A DNA stretch of 64,000 bases from CAWAYR01 sp050250955 (GCA_050250955.1 JBFWNR010000009.1:1-64000); one strand, 5' to 3'; positions 25,778-34,674 are shown, numbered from the stretch's first letter. The notes: generated from the sequence alone by a model not told the origin. A program made the numbers and translations.

Positions 25778-26674
25778 ATGCCACTCGACACGGTCACGCT
25801 CTATGGCGTCGTCGTCACGGCGGCGGCGGTCGCTGCCGTCCTGCTGTGGCTGCTCGGGCGAGGTTCCGACCATGCCGAGGTCGCCCGCAGCTGGGCCCTG
25901 GCGTTCGCCGCCTTGTCGGCGTACTTCGCCATCGTCCTCGGCGCGCCGGCGCTGCCCCCGGTCATCGGACTCGGGTTCGCCAGCGGTTTCGCCGTCGTCG
26001 TGATGGGCGCGATGGACTCGAGCGCGCGCCTGCTCTGCCGCCAGCCACCGCGATGGTGGGGACACCTGGCGGCGGCCGTGGTCGTCGCCGCCGTGGCGGG
26101 CACGTGGCTCCTCGACGCGCACCGCGACTACGGAGCACGTGTCCAGCTGGTCGGGTCGATCACGGCGCTGCAATGCGCACTCGTGGTCGGGACCCTGCTG
26201 CGACGCGACGACGACGTCGGCGATCAGGAGCGGTTCGGGCGCCTGGTGATCGCGGTGGCGTTCGGGGGACTCGGCGCGATCCAGGGGCTCCGGGTGCTCG
26301 TGCACTCCCAGCCGTGGGGGAGCAGCGAGCCGGCGATTCTCGCCCAGACGCCGTTGTCGGCAGGGGTCGCCTCGGGATTCCTGGTCTGGAGCGTGACGGT
26401 CCCCATCGTGCTGTTCTACGTGCACGAGGTGCGGGCGCGATCCACGCTGCGCGCGACCGTGGCCGAGCTGCGCGAGACCCTGGCCGAAGTCAAGGCCCTG
26501 CGCGGGCTGCTGCCGATGTGCGCGTCGTGCCGGCGGATTCGCGACGATCGCCGCCAGTGGTCCAGCCTCGAGGCGTACCTGACCCGCCAGGCCGGAGTCC
26601 GCATCTCGCACGGGATGTGTCCGGAGTGCATCGCGGTGCACTATCCCGAGTACATCGAGCGGGATAGGACCTGA
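25778..26674 (+). CDS. Membrane protein with C-terminal Cys module, sensor-like
   Basis: A 298-residue protein with about seven TM helices in residues 5-225, then a short coiled coil (RATVAELRETLAEVKALRG, about 230-248). It ends in a compact module LPMCASCRRIRDDRRQW... followed by SHGMCPECIAVHYPEY. The two CxxC pairs (CASC and CPEC) in this module are familiar from the C-termini of acidobacterial and proteobacterial histidine kinases, receiver proteins and GGDEF proteins, where they may bind zinc or dock a partner. Here there is no kinase or cyclase domain, so the module sits directly on a 7TM-like sensor. Signal and partner are unknown. Confidence 0.75.
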   Translation: MPLDTVTLYGVVVTAAAVAAVLLWLLGRGSDHAEVARSWALAFAALSAYFAIVLGAPALPPVIGLGFASGFAVVVMGAMDSSARLLCRQPPRWWGHLAAAVVVAAVAGTWLLDAHRDYGARVQLVGSITALQCALVVGTLLRRDDDVGDQERFGRLVIAVAFGGLGAIQGLRVLVHSQPWGSSEPAILAQTPLSAGVASGFLVWSVTVPIVLFYVHEVRARSTLRATVAELRETLAEVKALRGLLPMCASCRRIRDDRRQWSSLEAYLTRQAGVRISHGMCPECIAVHYPEYIERDRT

Positions 26675-26677
26675 CCG

Positions 26678-26709
26678 TGAGGCGCCGAGCCGACCGGCGC
26701 CCGTTCACC
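26678..26709. terminator. Hairpin between convergent genes
   Basis: GTGA-GGCGCCG pairs with CGGCGCC-...-TCAC across the loop AGCCGAC. It lies between the convergent stops of the membrane-protein gene (26674) and the M24 gene (26714). There is no U-tract; it may serve both strands. Confidence 0.45.
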
Positions 26710-26713
26710 GCGG

Positions 26714-28219
26714 CTACTGCGGCGGCGCCGATGTCGCCGGCCGCTCGCCGGTCTTCATGAATCGCTCGACCTCCTCGATGGTGCGCGGCACGGTGGCCGA
26801 CAGGCGCTTCAGGCCGCTGGCGGTGAGCAGGAACGAGTCTTCGACACGGACGCCGGTCGATTTGTACTTCTCGACCGCGCCCTTCACCGCGTCGCGGAAG
26901 GCGCGGTTGGGGGCCGTGTCGGGCAGCTCGTCGAGCGCCTGCGGCCGGATGTAGATCCCCGGTTCGACCACGAAGGTCATGCCGGCGGCCAGGGGCGTCT
27001 GGTAGTCGCCGACGTCGTGCACGTCCATGCCGATCCAGTGGCAGATGCCGTGGGTGTACCAGGTGCGGAACTGGTCGCCGCTGGCGTCGGTGATGAGCCC
27101 GAGCTTCAGCAGTCCCTCCTTCACCACCTCCTCGGCCGCCTTCTCGACGTCGGCGGTCTTGTTGCCGACCTTGGCGGCGGCCATGCCGGCCTCCTGCGCC
27201 GCCAGCACGATCCGGTAGATGTCCTTCTGCGCCTCGGTGAAGGTGCCGCTCACCGGGTAGGTGCGGGTGATGTCGATGGTGTAGCCCTGGTAGTTGCCGG
27301 CGGCGTCCACCAGCAGCAGGTCGCCGGCCTGCATCTGCCGGCTCGAGGCGTTGTAGTGCAGGATCGTGGCGTTCGGACCGCTGCCGACGATCGACGGGTA
27401 GCCCCAGGTCATGGCGCCGTTCTGCATGTAGACCTGCTCGATCGCCGCTTCCACCTCGTACTCGAAGCGGCCGGGCCTGGCCGCCCGCATGCCGGCCAGG
27501 TGCGCGTCGCTGGAGATCCGCCCGCTCTGCTCCATCAGCGTCTGCTCGTAGCTGGTCTTGATGAGGCGCAGGCCCGAGATCATCGGCCAGGTGTCCACGA
27601 AGCTCACGTTCAGGAAGCGGTCGCGGGCCCTGGCGGCGAATTCGTAGGCCGGGGTGAGCGGCGCCGACGGCGCCGGCCGCGGGCCGAAGGGCAGCGCCAG
27701 CTTCGCGCGGTTGGCGGCCACCGCGGCGAAGAAGGCGTCGAACTCGGGCGTCACCTCGTTGCGCCGGCCGCCGTACATCTGCCGGTTGAACATCGCGGTG
27801 ACGAACGCCTCGAACTCGCCGGCGTAGTAGACCGTGGCGATGCCGCTCTGCGCGGTGGCTTCCTCTTTGGTGAGGACGTGGCCGTTCCAGTGCTCGCGGC
27901 GCGGGTTCGGCTCGCGGACGAAGAGGATCTCCCGGCGGGTCGTGTTGCCCGGCATCAGCACCAGGATGGTCTCCTCCTGGGTCATGCCGGTGAGGTAGAG
28001 CAGGTGGCTGTCCTGGCGGAACTCGTAGTCAACGTCCAGCGAATACACCTTGGTCGGGGCGCTCCAGACGATCGCCAGCGCGTCGGGGCCGAGCATCTCC
28101 ATCAACCGGGCCCGCCGCGCCGCCAGGTCGTCCTGGAGCGGACCGGCCGCGGCCAGCCCGGCCGTCGCCAGCATCACCACCGCCGCCGCCGCCGTCACGC
28201 CGTGTCTCCGCTCGCACAT
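26714..28219 (-). CDS. Exported M24 metallopeptidase (Xaa-Pro aminopeptidase-like)
   Basis: A 501-residue protein. The start ATG 28219 follows a GAGGA site and gives a signal peptide (VTAAAAVVMLATAGLAAAG); an in-frame codon at 28279 is less likely. The N-terminal creatinase-like domain occupies about 30-210. The pita-bread M24 domain follows with metal ligands in VDAAGNYQGYTIDITRTYP (Asp, Asp), THGICHWIGMDVHD (His), FVVEPGIYI (Glu) and VRVEDSFLLT (Glu). It should cleave N-terminal X-Pro bonds, here in the periplasm. It is divergent from the DUF1501 gene, with candidate -10 hexamers for both directions in the 92-base gap. Confidence 0.93.
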   Translation of the reverse strand: MCERRHGVTAAAAVVMLATAGLAAAGPLQDDLAARRARLMEMLGPDALAIVWSAPTKVYSLDVDYEFRQDSHLLYLTGMTQEETILVLMPGNTTRREILFVREPNPRREHWNGHVLTKEEATAQSGIATVYYAGEFEAFVTAMFNRQMYGGRRNEVTPEFDAFFAAVAANRAKLALPFGPRPAPSAPLTPAYEFAARARDRFLNVSFVDTWPMISGLRLIKTSYEQTLMEQSGRISSDAHLAGMRAARPGRFEYEVEAAIEQVYMQNGAMTWGYPSIVGSGPNATILHYNASSRQMQAGDLLLVDAAGNYQGYTIDITRTYPVSGTFTEAQKDIYRIVLAAQEAGMAAAKVGNKTADVEKAAEEVVKEGLLKLGLITDASGDQFRTWYTHGICHWIGMDVHDVGDYQTPLAAGMTFVVEPGIYIRPQALDELPDTAPNRAFRDAVKGAVEKYKSTGVRVEDSFLLTASGLKRLSATVPRTIEEVERFMKTGERPATSAPPQ

Positions 28220-28246
28220 GGGGTCCTCCGCCACCGGATCCCGGTC

Positions 28247-28279
28247 ATCGTAGCAGCCCGGCGCCGTCGGCAGTATCAT
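28247..28279. promoter_or_regulatory. Divergent promoter region, M24 peptidase and DUF1501 operon
   Basis: TACGAT on the minus strand (28247-28252) lies 27 bases before the M24 start. TATCAT on the plus strand (28274-28279) lies 32 bases before the DUF1501 start. The two promoters would be back to back. Confidence 0.35.
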
Positions 28280-28311
28280 CGGCGCGTTCGGGCTCCGGAA
28301 GGGCAGTCACC

Positions 28312-29565
28312 ATGATCATCAGGAGTTCCTGGGGCGGGTCGGGCGTGTCGCGCCGCGACGTGATGCGGCTGGGCGCCGGCGGGATGGGTTTCGGCCTGTT
28401 CGGCGGCTTCGGCCCGGTGCCCGACGTCCTGGCCCAGGCCACCCGGGCGGCGACGGCGGCAGCCGCCTCGCGGCGCATCCTGGTGGTGTTCGAGTGGTTC
28501 GGCGGCAACGACGGCCTGAACACGATCGTGCCGTTCGGCGACCCGATGTACCACCGGCACCGGCCGACCATCGGGCTGAAGGACCGCGACGTCCTCAAGA
28601 TCGACGGGCAGTTCGGCCTGCACAAGTCGATGGCCGGCATGAAGCGCCTCTACGACGACGGCAAGGTGGCCATCGTCCACGGCGTCGGCTACGACCAGCC
28701 GTCGTTCTCGCATTTCACGTCGAGTTCGTTCTGGCACACCGCGGCGCCCAACAGCGGCAACGAGTACGGGTGGCTGGGCCGCACCGCCTCGGCGATGGAC
28801 CCGACGGGATCGCGCGGCGATCTCATCGTCAACATCTCCGACAGCCAGGGCCTGGCCGTGCGCGCCCAGCACCACGTGCCGCTGGTGTTCATCGACCCGA
28901 CACGCTTCCAGCGCGCGGCGTTCGCCCAGGAGAAGCCGCTGCTCGAGGCGCTCGGCGGCTCGCAGACCCCGGTGGGCGACACCCACAAGTACGTGCTCGA
29001 GGTGAATCGCAGCGCCGCCCAGGCCTCGGCGGTGGTGCGGGCGGCATGGGCCAAGTACAAGGGCCGCGACAATCCCGACCTGCGCCTGCTCGACCTCGAC
29101 AAGGTGGCGGCGCTGGTCGAGGCCGACTTCCCGACGCAGCTCTACTACGTGCCGCTGCGCAACAGCCTGTTCGACACCCACGTCAACCAGGCGGCGCCGC
29201 ACGACCGCCAGCTGCAGTACTGCTCGGACGCCATCGCCGGGTTCTTCCAGGAGATGCAGCGCATCGGCCGCGCCGACGACGTGGTGATGTACGTCTACAG
29301 CGAATTCGGCCGGCGGGTGCCGGAGAACACCAGCCTCGGCACCGATCACGGCACGGCGCAGGTCAACTTCGTCATCGGCAACGCCGTCAAGGGCGGCTTC
29401 TACGGCACCCCGCCGAGCCTGACCAACCTGGTGCTCGGCGACAACCTCGAGACCACGACGGACTTCCGCCGCGTCTACGCCTCGCTCATCCAGGGCTGGC
29501 TCGGCGTCGATGCCGCGACCGTGCTCGGCCGGCCGTTCGAGCCGATCGCGATGTTCCGGGCCTGA
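28312..29565 (+). CDS. DUF1501 protein, exported
   Basis: A 417-residue protein whose start ATG 28312 is preceded by a GGAAGGG site. The N-terminus SRRDVMRLGAGGMGFGLFGG is a Tat signal. The body is the DUF1501 sulfatase/alkaline-phosphatase-like fold (LVVFEWFGGNDGLNTIVPF, HGVGYDQPSFSHFTSS, YVYSEFGRRVPEN and GTDHGTA). The metal-site acids and histidines of this superfamily are present in those motifs, but no substrate is known. DUF1501 genes are regularly paired with DUF1800 genes, as here, with 16 bases between them. Confidence 0.92.
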   Translation: MIIRSSWGGSGVSRRDVMRLGAGGMGFGLFGGFGPVPDVLAQATRAATAAAASRRILVVFEWFGGNDGLNTIVPFGDPMYHRHRPTIGLKDRDVLKIDGQFGLHKSMAGMKRLYDDGKVAIVHGVGYDQPSFSHFTSSSFWHTAAPNSGNEYGWLGRTASAMDPTGSRGDLIVNISDSQGLAVRAQHHVPLVFIDPTRFQRAAFAQEKPLLEALGGSQTPVGDTHKYVLEVNRSAAQASAVVRAAWAKYKGRDNPDLRLLDLDKVAALVEADFPTQLYYVPLRNSLFDTHVNQAAPHDRQLQYCSDAIAGFFQEMQRIGRADDVVMYVYSEFGRRVPENTSLGTDHGTAQVNFVIGNAVKGGFYGTPPSLTNLVLGDNLETTTDFRRVYASLIQGWLGVDAATVLGRPFEPIAMFRA

Positions 29566-29581
29566 CGGGGGAGCGACGACG

Positions 29582-31345
29582 ATGGCCACCCCGACCCGCT
29601 GGTCTCCCGGCCCCGCCACCTGGAAGGACGACCTGACGCCGCTCCCGGCGGCGGAGTGGAACGCCGACCGCGCTGCGCATCTGCTCGCGCATGCCGGGTT
29701 CGGCGGCAGCCCCGCCGACGTGGCTGCCCTGGCCCGTCTCGGACTCGACGGTGCGGTGCGGTCGCTGGTGCACTACGAGGCGATCCCCGACCCGACGCTG
29801 CAGCCGTTCGTCGAGTCGGGGCTGTGGGATCCGACGCTCGACAAGTTCCCGGAGAGCCGGCCCGAAGCCACCGACCGTGCCGCCGCCACCGGCGCGTCGA
29901 TGGGCGTGGCGGTGAAGCCCGCCGGCAGCCGGCCGGGGCAGCCGGTGTCGGATCGCTTCTTCTACTGGCTGCGCGCGACCATGCTCGAGACCCGCCGGCT
30001 CGGCTACTGGTGGGCCAACCGGATGCTGCAGACCACGCACCCGGTGCAGCAGAAGATGGCGCTGCTCTGGCACGGCCACTTCGCCACCCACGAGAACAAG
30101 GTCCGCGACTACCGCAAGATGGTCCAGCAGGTGGCGCTCTTCGAGCGCTTCGCCACCGGCAACCTGCGCGATCTCACCATCCAGGTGGCGCAGAACCCGG
30201 CGATGCTCTACTTCCTCGACGCGCAGTACAACGTCAAGGGCGCGCCCAACGAGAACTTCGCCCGCGAGGTGATGGAGCTCTTCACCATGGGCGTCGGCAA
30301 CTACACGGAGCAAGACGTCCGCGAGTGCGCGCGCGCCTTCACCGGCTGGTACTTCGACGACCTCGCCTTCAAGATCGACCCGGCCAAGCACGACGACGGG
30401 GTCAAGACGTTCCTCGGGAAGAGCGGCCCCTTCGGTGGCGTGGACGTCCTGCGCATCATCTTCGAGCAGCCGGTCACGGCCGAGTTCCTGGCCGGCAAGA
30501 TCTACCGGCACCTGGTCCGCGACGATCTGTCGCCGGTGCTCAGGGCGAAGCTGGGCACGGTGCTGCGCGAGGCCGACTACGAGGTCAAGCCGCTGCTCAC
30601 GGCGATCCTATCGTCGAAGGACTTCTACAGCCAGGCCAGCTACGGCGCCCACATCAAGGGGCCGGTGGAGCACTACATCGCCATGCTCAAGCACCTCGGC
30701 GCCGCCGAGGTGCCGGGCGTGCCCGACTTCAACCAGTCCACCATCGCCATGGGGCAGCACCTGCTGAACCCGCCGTCGGTGGCCGGCTGGGCCGGCGGCC
30801 GGGCCTGGATCACGCCCGGGCTGCTGATGGCCCGTGGCAACGTCGCCCGCGAGCTGCTCATTCCGGACATGACCGGCTTCCGCGACTGGAACTTCAGTGC
30901 CGGCAGCGACGACGTGCTAGGCCGGCGGCTGCGCGACGGCTACGACGTGGGCGCCGCGACGGCTCTGAACGACCCGGCGGCGATGAGCGAGTTCGACCGG
31001 GTGGCGCTCGAGCGCGATGAGCAGTTCAACACCCGCATCTCCGGCTACATCGGCTGGCAGCAGGCGGCGCGCAAGCTGATCCCGACCCCGCGCCACGCCG
31101 CGCGATTCGAGCTGACGGCCATGCTGATGGCCGACGAGGTGGCGACGACGGCTGACGCGGTGGATGCCCTGCTGGCACGGCTGGTGCGCGTGCCGGTGGC
31201 GTCGTCGACGCGCGAGGCCCTCGTGGCGTTCCTCACCAAGGAACTGGGAACGGAGAAGATCGACCGGGCGCAGAGCTACATGGAGGATGCGCTGCGGATG
31301 ACGGCGCATCTGATCATGAGCACGCCCGAGTACCAACTTGTCTAG
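29582..31345 (+). CDS. DUF1800 protein
   Basis: A 587-residue protein with ATG at 29582. The DUF1800 signature is clear: AAHLLAHAGFGGSPADVAAL at the start, then YWWANRMLQTTHPVQQKMALLWHGHFATHENKV, NPAMLYFLDAQYN, NENFAREVMELFTMGVGNYTEQDV, ARAFTGW and LAGKIYRHLVRDD. It is largely helical with no clear signal peptide, so it may be carried out with its Tat-exported partner DUF1501, as proposed for such pairs. The function is unknown; both proteins are abundant in Acidobacteria, Planctomycetes and Verrucomicrobia. Its stop is followed by repeat DNA before the next gene. Confidence 0.92.
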   Translation: MATPTRWSPGPATWKDDLTPLPAAEWNADRAAHLLAHAGFGGSPADVAALARLGLDGAVRSLVHYEAIPDPTLQPFVESGLWDPTLDKFPESRPEATDRAAATGASMGVAVKPAGSRPGQPVSDRFFYWLRATMLETRRLGYWWANRMLQTTHPVQQKMALLWHGHFATHENKVRDYRKMVQQVALFERFATGNLRDLTIQVAQNPAMLYFLDAQYNVKGAPNENFAREVMELFTMGVGNYTEQDVRECARAFTGWYFDDLAFKIDPAKHDDGVKTFLGKSGPFGGVDVLRIIFEQPVTAEFLAGKIYRHLVRDDLSPVLRAKLGTVLREADYEVKPLLTAILSSKDFYSQASYGAHIKGPVEHYIAMLKHLGAAEVPGVPDFNQSTIAMGQHLLNPPSVAGWAGGRAWITPGLLMARGNVARELLIPDMTGFRDWNFSAGSDDVLGRRLRDGYDVGAATALNDPAAMSEFDRVALERDEQFNTRISGYIGWQQAARKLIPTPRHAARFELTAMLMADEVATTADAVDALLARLVRVPVASSTREALVAFLTKELGTEKIDRAQSYMEDALRMTAHLIMSTPEYQLV

Positions 31346-31373
31346 CGGCTAGGGGCTAGCGGCTAGCGGCTGG
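31343..31373. repeat. CTAGCGGCTAGGGG repeat, third copy
   Basis: Tandem CTAGCGGCTAGGGGCTAGCGGCTAGCGGCT begins inside the DUF1800 stop codon. It is the same family as the inverted pair at 15635-15764, and like that copy it is followed by GGATCAC. Confidence 0.75.
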
Positions 31374-31392
31374 AGGATCACGCAGGACGGAG

Positions 31393-31412
31393 GGCAGAGC
31401 TTCAGCTCTGCC
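31393..31412. repeat. GGCAGAGC palindromic hairpin
   Basis: GGCAGAGC (31393-31400) and GCTCTGCC (31405-31412) pair across TTCA. The element sits in the 114-base gap before the gluconate-dehydrogenase-like gene and may be a dispersed REP-type element. Confidence 0.5.
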
Positions 31413-31459
31413 AGGGCAGGTGGCTCTGAAGCGCCGCTCGACGCGGCAGGGCAAAGCAC

Positions 31460-32020
31460 ATGAAGCGACGCACGTTGATCAAATCCGCGCTCGGCGCCAT
31501 GGCGCTGCGGCCGCGGCCGGCGGCCGGGCAGGCGGCGTTCGGCGACGCGCACCTCGAGCGCATGCGGGCGCTGGCCGAGGCGGTGCTGCCGCAGGAACTC
31601 GGCGCGGACGGGCGGCAGCGGGCGCTGACCGCGTTCATGACCTGGGTGCGCGACTACCGGGCCGATGCCGACGGCGACCACGGCTACGGGCACGCCCGCC
31701 CGCGCCGGCTGCCACCGTCGCCGGCGCTGAAGTATCCCGCGCAGCTCGACGACCTCGACCGGCGAGCCGGCGGGGCGTTCGCCGACCGGCCGCTGGCCGA
31801 CCGGCAGCGCGCCGTCACGGCGGCGATCGACGCCGCCGACGTCCGCGACCTGCCGCGGCGGCCCAACGGCGGCCACGTCGCCACCGACCTCATGGCGCAC
31901 TACTTCAACGGCTCCGGCGCCAACGACCTCGCCTACGGTCGCCGCATCATGCGCGGCGCCTGCCGCGGGCTCGACGGCTCGGACGAGCGGCCGGCCCCGC
32001 TGCCGACGGGAGGACGGTGA
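31460..32020 (+). CDS. Gluconate 2-dehydrogenase subunit 3-like (gamma) protein, Tat-exported
   Basis: A 186-residue protein starting MKRRTLIKSALGAMAL, a Tat-type signal. The body (LERMRALAEAVLPQELGADGRQRALTAFMTWVRDY...) matches the small helical gamma subunit of flavin-dependent sugar dehydrogenases, which hitch-hikes the catalytic subunit through the Tat system and is needed for its maturation. Its stop overlaps the start of the GMC gene by one base (TGATG), the expected arrangement. No cytochrome c beta subunit follows, so the electron acceptor is not identified here. Confidence 0.88.
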   Translation: MKRRTLIKSALGAMALRPRPAAGQAAFGDAHLERMRALAEAVLPQELGADGRQRALTAFMTWVRDYRADADGDHGYGHARPRRLPPSPALKYPAQLDDLDRRAGGAFADRPLADRQRAVTAAIDAADVRDLPRRPNGGHVATDLMAHYFNGSGANDLAYGRRIMRGACRGLDGSDERPAPLPTGGR

Positions 32021-33636
32021 TGCCGACCTACGAAGCCGATCTGGTCGTCATCGGCGGCGGCATCTCGGCGGCGCTCCTCGCCCAGCGCATCCAGCTGCGC
32101 CGTCCCGGTACCTCGATGATCGTCGTCGAGGCCGGCGACACCTTCTTCGACGCGAAGAAGCGTTGGGCCCAGCGTGATCGCATGGTCGCCTACGGCGAGA
32201 ACCCGTGGCCCGGCGACTACATCGCCGACCAGGCCGCGGCCGGGGTGATTTCCCGCTCGATGGTGGTCGGCGGCCAGGCGATGCACTGGGGCGGGGTGAC
32301 CAACCGCTTCTCGGAAGAGGACACGCGGCTGCAGTCGATGTTCGGGCTGGCCGTGGACTGGCCGATCGCGTGGACCGAGCTCGAGCGCTACTACTGCGAC
32401 GCCGAGCGGGTGCTCGGCGTATCCGGCGATCCGAGCCCGCTGGCCGAGGACGCCCGCTCCGAGCCCTACCCGATGACCGGCATGCCGCTGTCGTGGAACC
32501 TGCGCCAGCTGAAGACCTGGGGCGAGAAGAGCGGCATCCCGTTCTGGGGCACGCCTCAAGCCAAGAACACCCGGCCCTACGACGGCCGCGGCGAGTGCAC
32601 GCGCTGCAACACCTGCTCGGTGTGCCCGACCGAGGCGCGTTATGCGCCGGACTTCACCTTCAAGCGCCTGATCGAGGCCAAGGCGATCACGCTGCACGAC
32701 CGGACGCTCATCCGCCGGCTGGTCCTGGCCGACGGCGGCGGCCGCACGCCGCGCATCGAGGCGGCCACCGGGCTGCACCGTGACCGGCCCAGCGAAGCGG
32801 TCACCTACCGGGCGAAGACGTTCGTCCTCGCCTCCGGCTACACCTGGAGCTCGCACCTGCTGCTGCTCTCGGCCTCGAGCCGGGCCCCGAACGGCGTCGC
32901 CAACTCGTCCGGACTGGTCGGCAAGTACATGGCCGGCCACGGCTTCATCCAGAGCCAGATCGAGCTCGACGCCGAGATCTACCCGGGCATGAACGAGCAG
33001 CACAGCCTGATCTCGCGGCAGTTTTTCCGGGCCCCGACGAGCGGGACGTTCGTGCGCCACGACCTGCGGCTGTGGGAGAGCGCCGTGAACCGCGATGCGC
33101 GGCTGCGTGACGACGCCGGCAAGGTGCTGCTGGGTGATGCCGTGATGGCCGACTGGCGTGGGCGCACGAAGCGCGCCACCGCCAGAGTGCGGGCCTATTA
33201 CGACGTGCATCCCGACAAGACCAGCGAGCTGACGCTCGATCCGGCGACCAGGAACATGTACGGCGACCCGCTGCCGACGATCGTCCATCGGCCGGACGCC
33301 GCGTCGCAGGCCCGGTGGGACGCGACGCAGGCACACATCCGCGGCGTGTTCGAGCGATTGGCCAAGGCCGACAACGGCCGGCTGCACCCGCTCGACGTCG
33401 GGGACTACTGGGATCACCCGGCCGGCGGCTGCCGCATGGGCACCGACCCGGCCACCAGCGTCACCGACAGCTACGGCCGGACCCACGATCACGAGAACCT
33501 GTTCGTCGTCGGGGCGCCGACGCTGCCCACCGCGGGCTGCACCAACGGCACCCTGACCTTTGCCGCGGTCACGCTCAGGTCCGCGGACCATCTCGCCGCC
33601 GCGCTCGGCGGCACCAGGACGGAGGCACGAGGATGA
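32020..33636 (+). CDS. GMC oxidoreductase, FAD-dependent dehydrogenase catalytic subunit
   Basis: A 538-residue flavoprotein. The FAD-binding GGGISAALLA (about 12-21) and the GMC C-terminal motif HPAGGCRMG plus NLFVVGAPTLPT (Asn/His active site, about 470-505) are clear. Cys193, Cys196, Cys199 and Cys202, followed by Pro, form a CxxCxxCxxCP motif, like the iron-sulfur site of FAD-glucose dehydrogenase alpha subunits. With the preceding gamma subunit it forms a periplasmic sugar or alcohol dehydrogenase; the electrons would leave through the cluster. It overlaps its downstream deacetylase gene by ATGA. Confidence 0.92.
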   Translation: MPTYEADLVVIGGGISAALLAQRIQLRRPGTSMIVVEAGDTFFDAKKRWAQRDRMVAYGENPWPGDYIADQAAAGVISRSMVVGGQAMHWGGVTNRFSEEDTRLQSMFGLAVDWPIAWTELERYYCDAERVLGVSGDPSPLAEDARSEPYPMTGMPLSWNLRQLKTWGEKSGIPFWGTPQAKNTRPYDGRGECTRCNTCSVCPTEARYAPDFTFKRLIEAKAITLHDRTLIRRLVLADGGGRTPRIEAATGLHRDRPSEAVTYRAKTFVLASGYTWSSHLLLLSASSRAPNGVANSSGLVGKYMAGHGFIQSQIELDAEIYPGMNEQHSLISRQFFRAPTSGTFVRHDLRLWESAVNRDARLRDDAGKVLLGDAVMADWRGRTKRATARVRAYYDVHPDKTSELTLDPATRNMYGDPLPTIVHRPDAASQARWDATQAHIRGVFERLAKADNGRLHPLDVGDYWDHPAGGCRMGTDPATSVTDSYGRTHDHENLFVVGAPTLPTAGCTNGTLTFAAVTLRSADHLAAALGGTRTEARG

Positions 33637-34646
33637 CACGCGCACGCTTGCTCGACTTCGCGGCTGTGGGACTGGTGGCGGCGCTGGCCGCGGCCTGTGG
33701 ACAGGCCGGCCAGGCCCAGGCGCCGGCGGCTCCCGCCGCGGCGCGGCCCAACCCGCTGCCCGGCGTCACCAAGACCATGGAGCAGCTCGAGAGCGAGATG
33801 TTCCACGTCAGCGCCGGCCGCCGGCTGAAGCCGGAGTCGTGGCCGGGTGGCAACCGCGTCGCCGTCGCCCTGTCCTTCGACGTGGACAACGCGTCGATGG
33901 CGCTGTCGCAGGGCAACCTCGACTACGAGGTGCTGTCGCGCGGCGAATACGGCGCCGTGGACGGGCTGCCGCGCATCCTGCGCATGCTCGACCGCCAGCA
34001 GGTGCCGGCGTCGTTCTTCATCCCGGCGGTGAGCGCGGCCCTGCACCCGCAGATGGTGCCGAGCATCCTCGAGAAGAAGGTGCACGAGATCGGCATCCAC
34101 GGCTGGATCCACGAACGGCTGCCGACCCTGAACGACGAGGCCGAAGAGCAGCGCCTGCTCGACCAGTCGCTGGAACTGCTGACCAGGCAGATGGGCAAGC
34201 GCCCGGTCGGCTACCGGGCGCCGTCGTGGAAGTTCAGCAAGTTCACCATGGCGCAGATCCAGAAGGCCGGCTTCCTCTACGACAGCAGCCTGATGGCCAG
34301 CGACGACGCCTACGAGATCCTGATGAACAGGAAGGGCACCGGCGTCGTCGAGCTGCCGATCGAGCGCATCGTCGACGACGCGCCCTACTTCGGCGCCTCG
34401 GACGGCTCGATGCCGTCACCCGAGCACGTGCTCGAGGTGTTCCAGTCGGAGTTCGACGTCGCCTGGGACGAGCGCGGCCTCTACGTGCTGACCATGCACC
34501 CGCACATCATGGGCCACCGCTCGCGCGTGGCGGTGCTGGAGCGCCTGATCGTCCACATGAAGCAGAAGGGCGGCGTGTGGTTCGCCACCCACGAGGACGT
34601 GGCCAGGCACGTCAAGACGCTGCTCGACAAGGGCCAGACCAACTGA
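33633..34646 (+). CDS. Polysaccharide deacetylase (NodB-type) lipoprotein
   Basis: A 337-residue protein; ATG 33633 overlaps the GMC stop (ATGA). The lipobox is LAAAC near residue 22. The NodB homology domain has the catalytic/metal Asp in ALSFDVDN, the zinc motif HxxxH in IHGWIHERLP, the later motif VGYRAPSWK and the histidine in TMHPHIMGH. It removes N-acetyl or other acyl groups from surface polysaccharides or related carbohydrates outside the inner membrane. Translational coupling to a dehydrogenase suggests a joint pathway, possibly degradation or modification of amino sugars. Confidence 0.93.
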   Translation: MTRARLLDFAAVGLVAALAAACGQAGQAQAPAAPAAARPNPLPGVTKTMEQLESEMFHVSAGRRLKPESWPGGNRVAVALSFDVDNASMALSQGNLDYEVLSRGEYGAVDGLPRILRMLDRQQVPASFFIPAVSAALHPQMVPSILEKKVHEIGIHGWIHERLPTLNDEAEEQRLLDQSLELLTRQMGKRPVGYRAPSWKFSKFTMAQIQKAGFLYDSSLMASDDAYEILMNRKGTGVVELPIERIVDDAPYFGASDGSMPSPEHVLEVFQSEFDVAWDERGLYVLTMHPHIMGHRSRVAVLERLIVHMKQKGGVWFATHEDVARHVKTLLDKGQTN

Positions 34647-34674
34647 CGGGTTCGCGGCAGCCCCCGGCGCGGCG

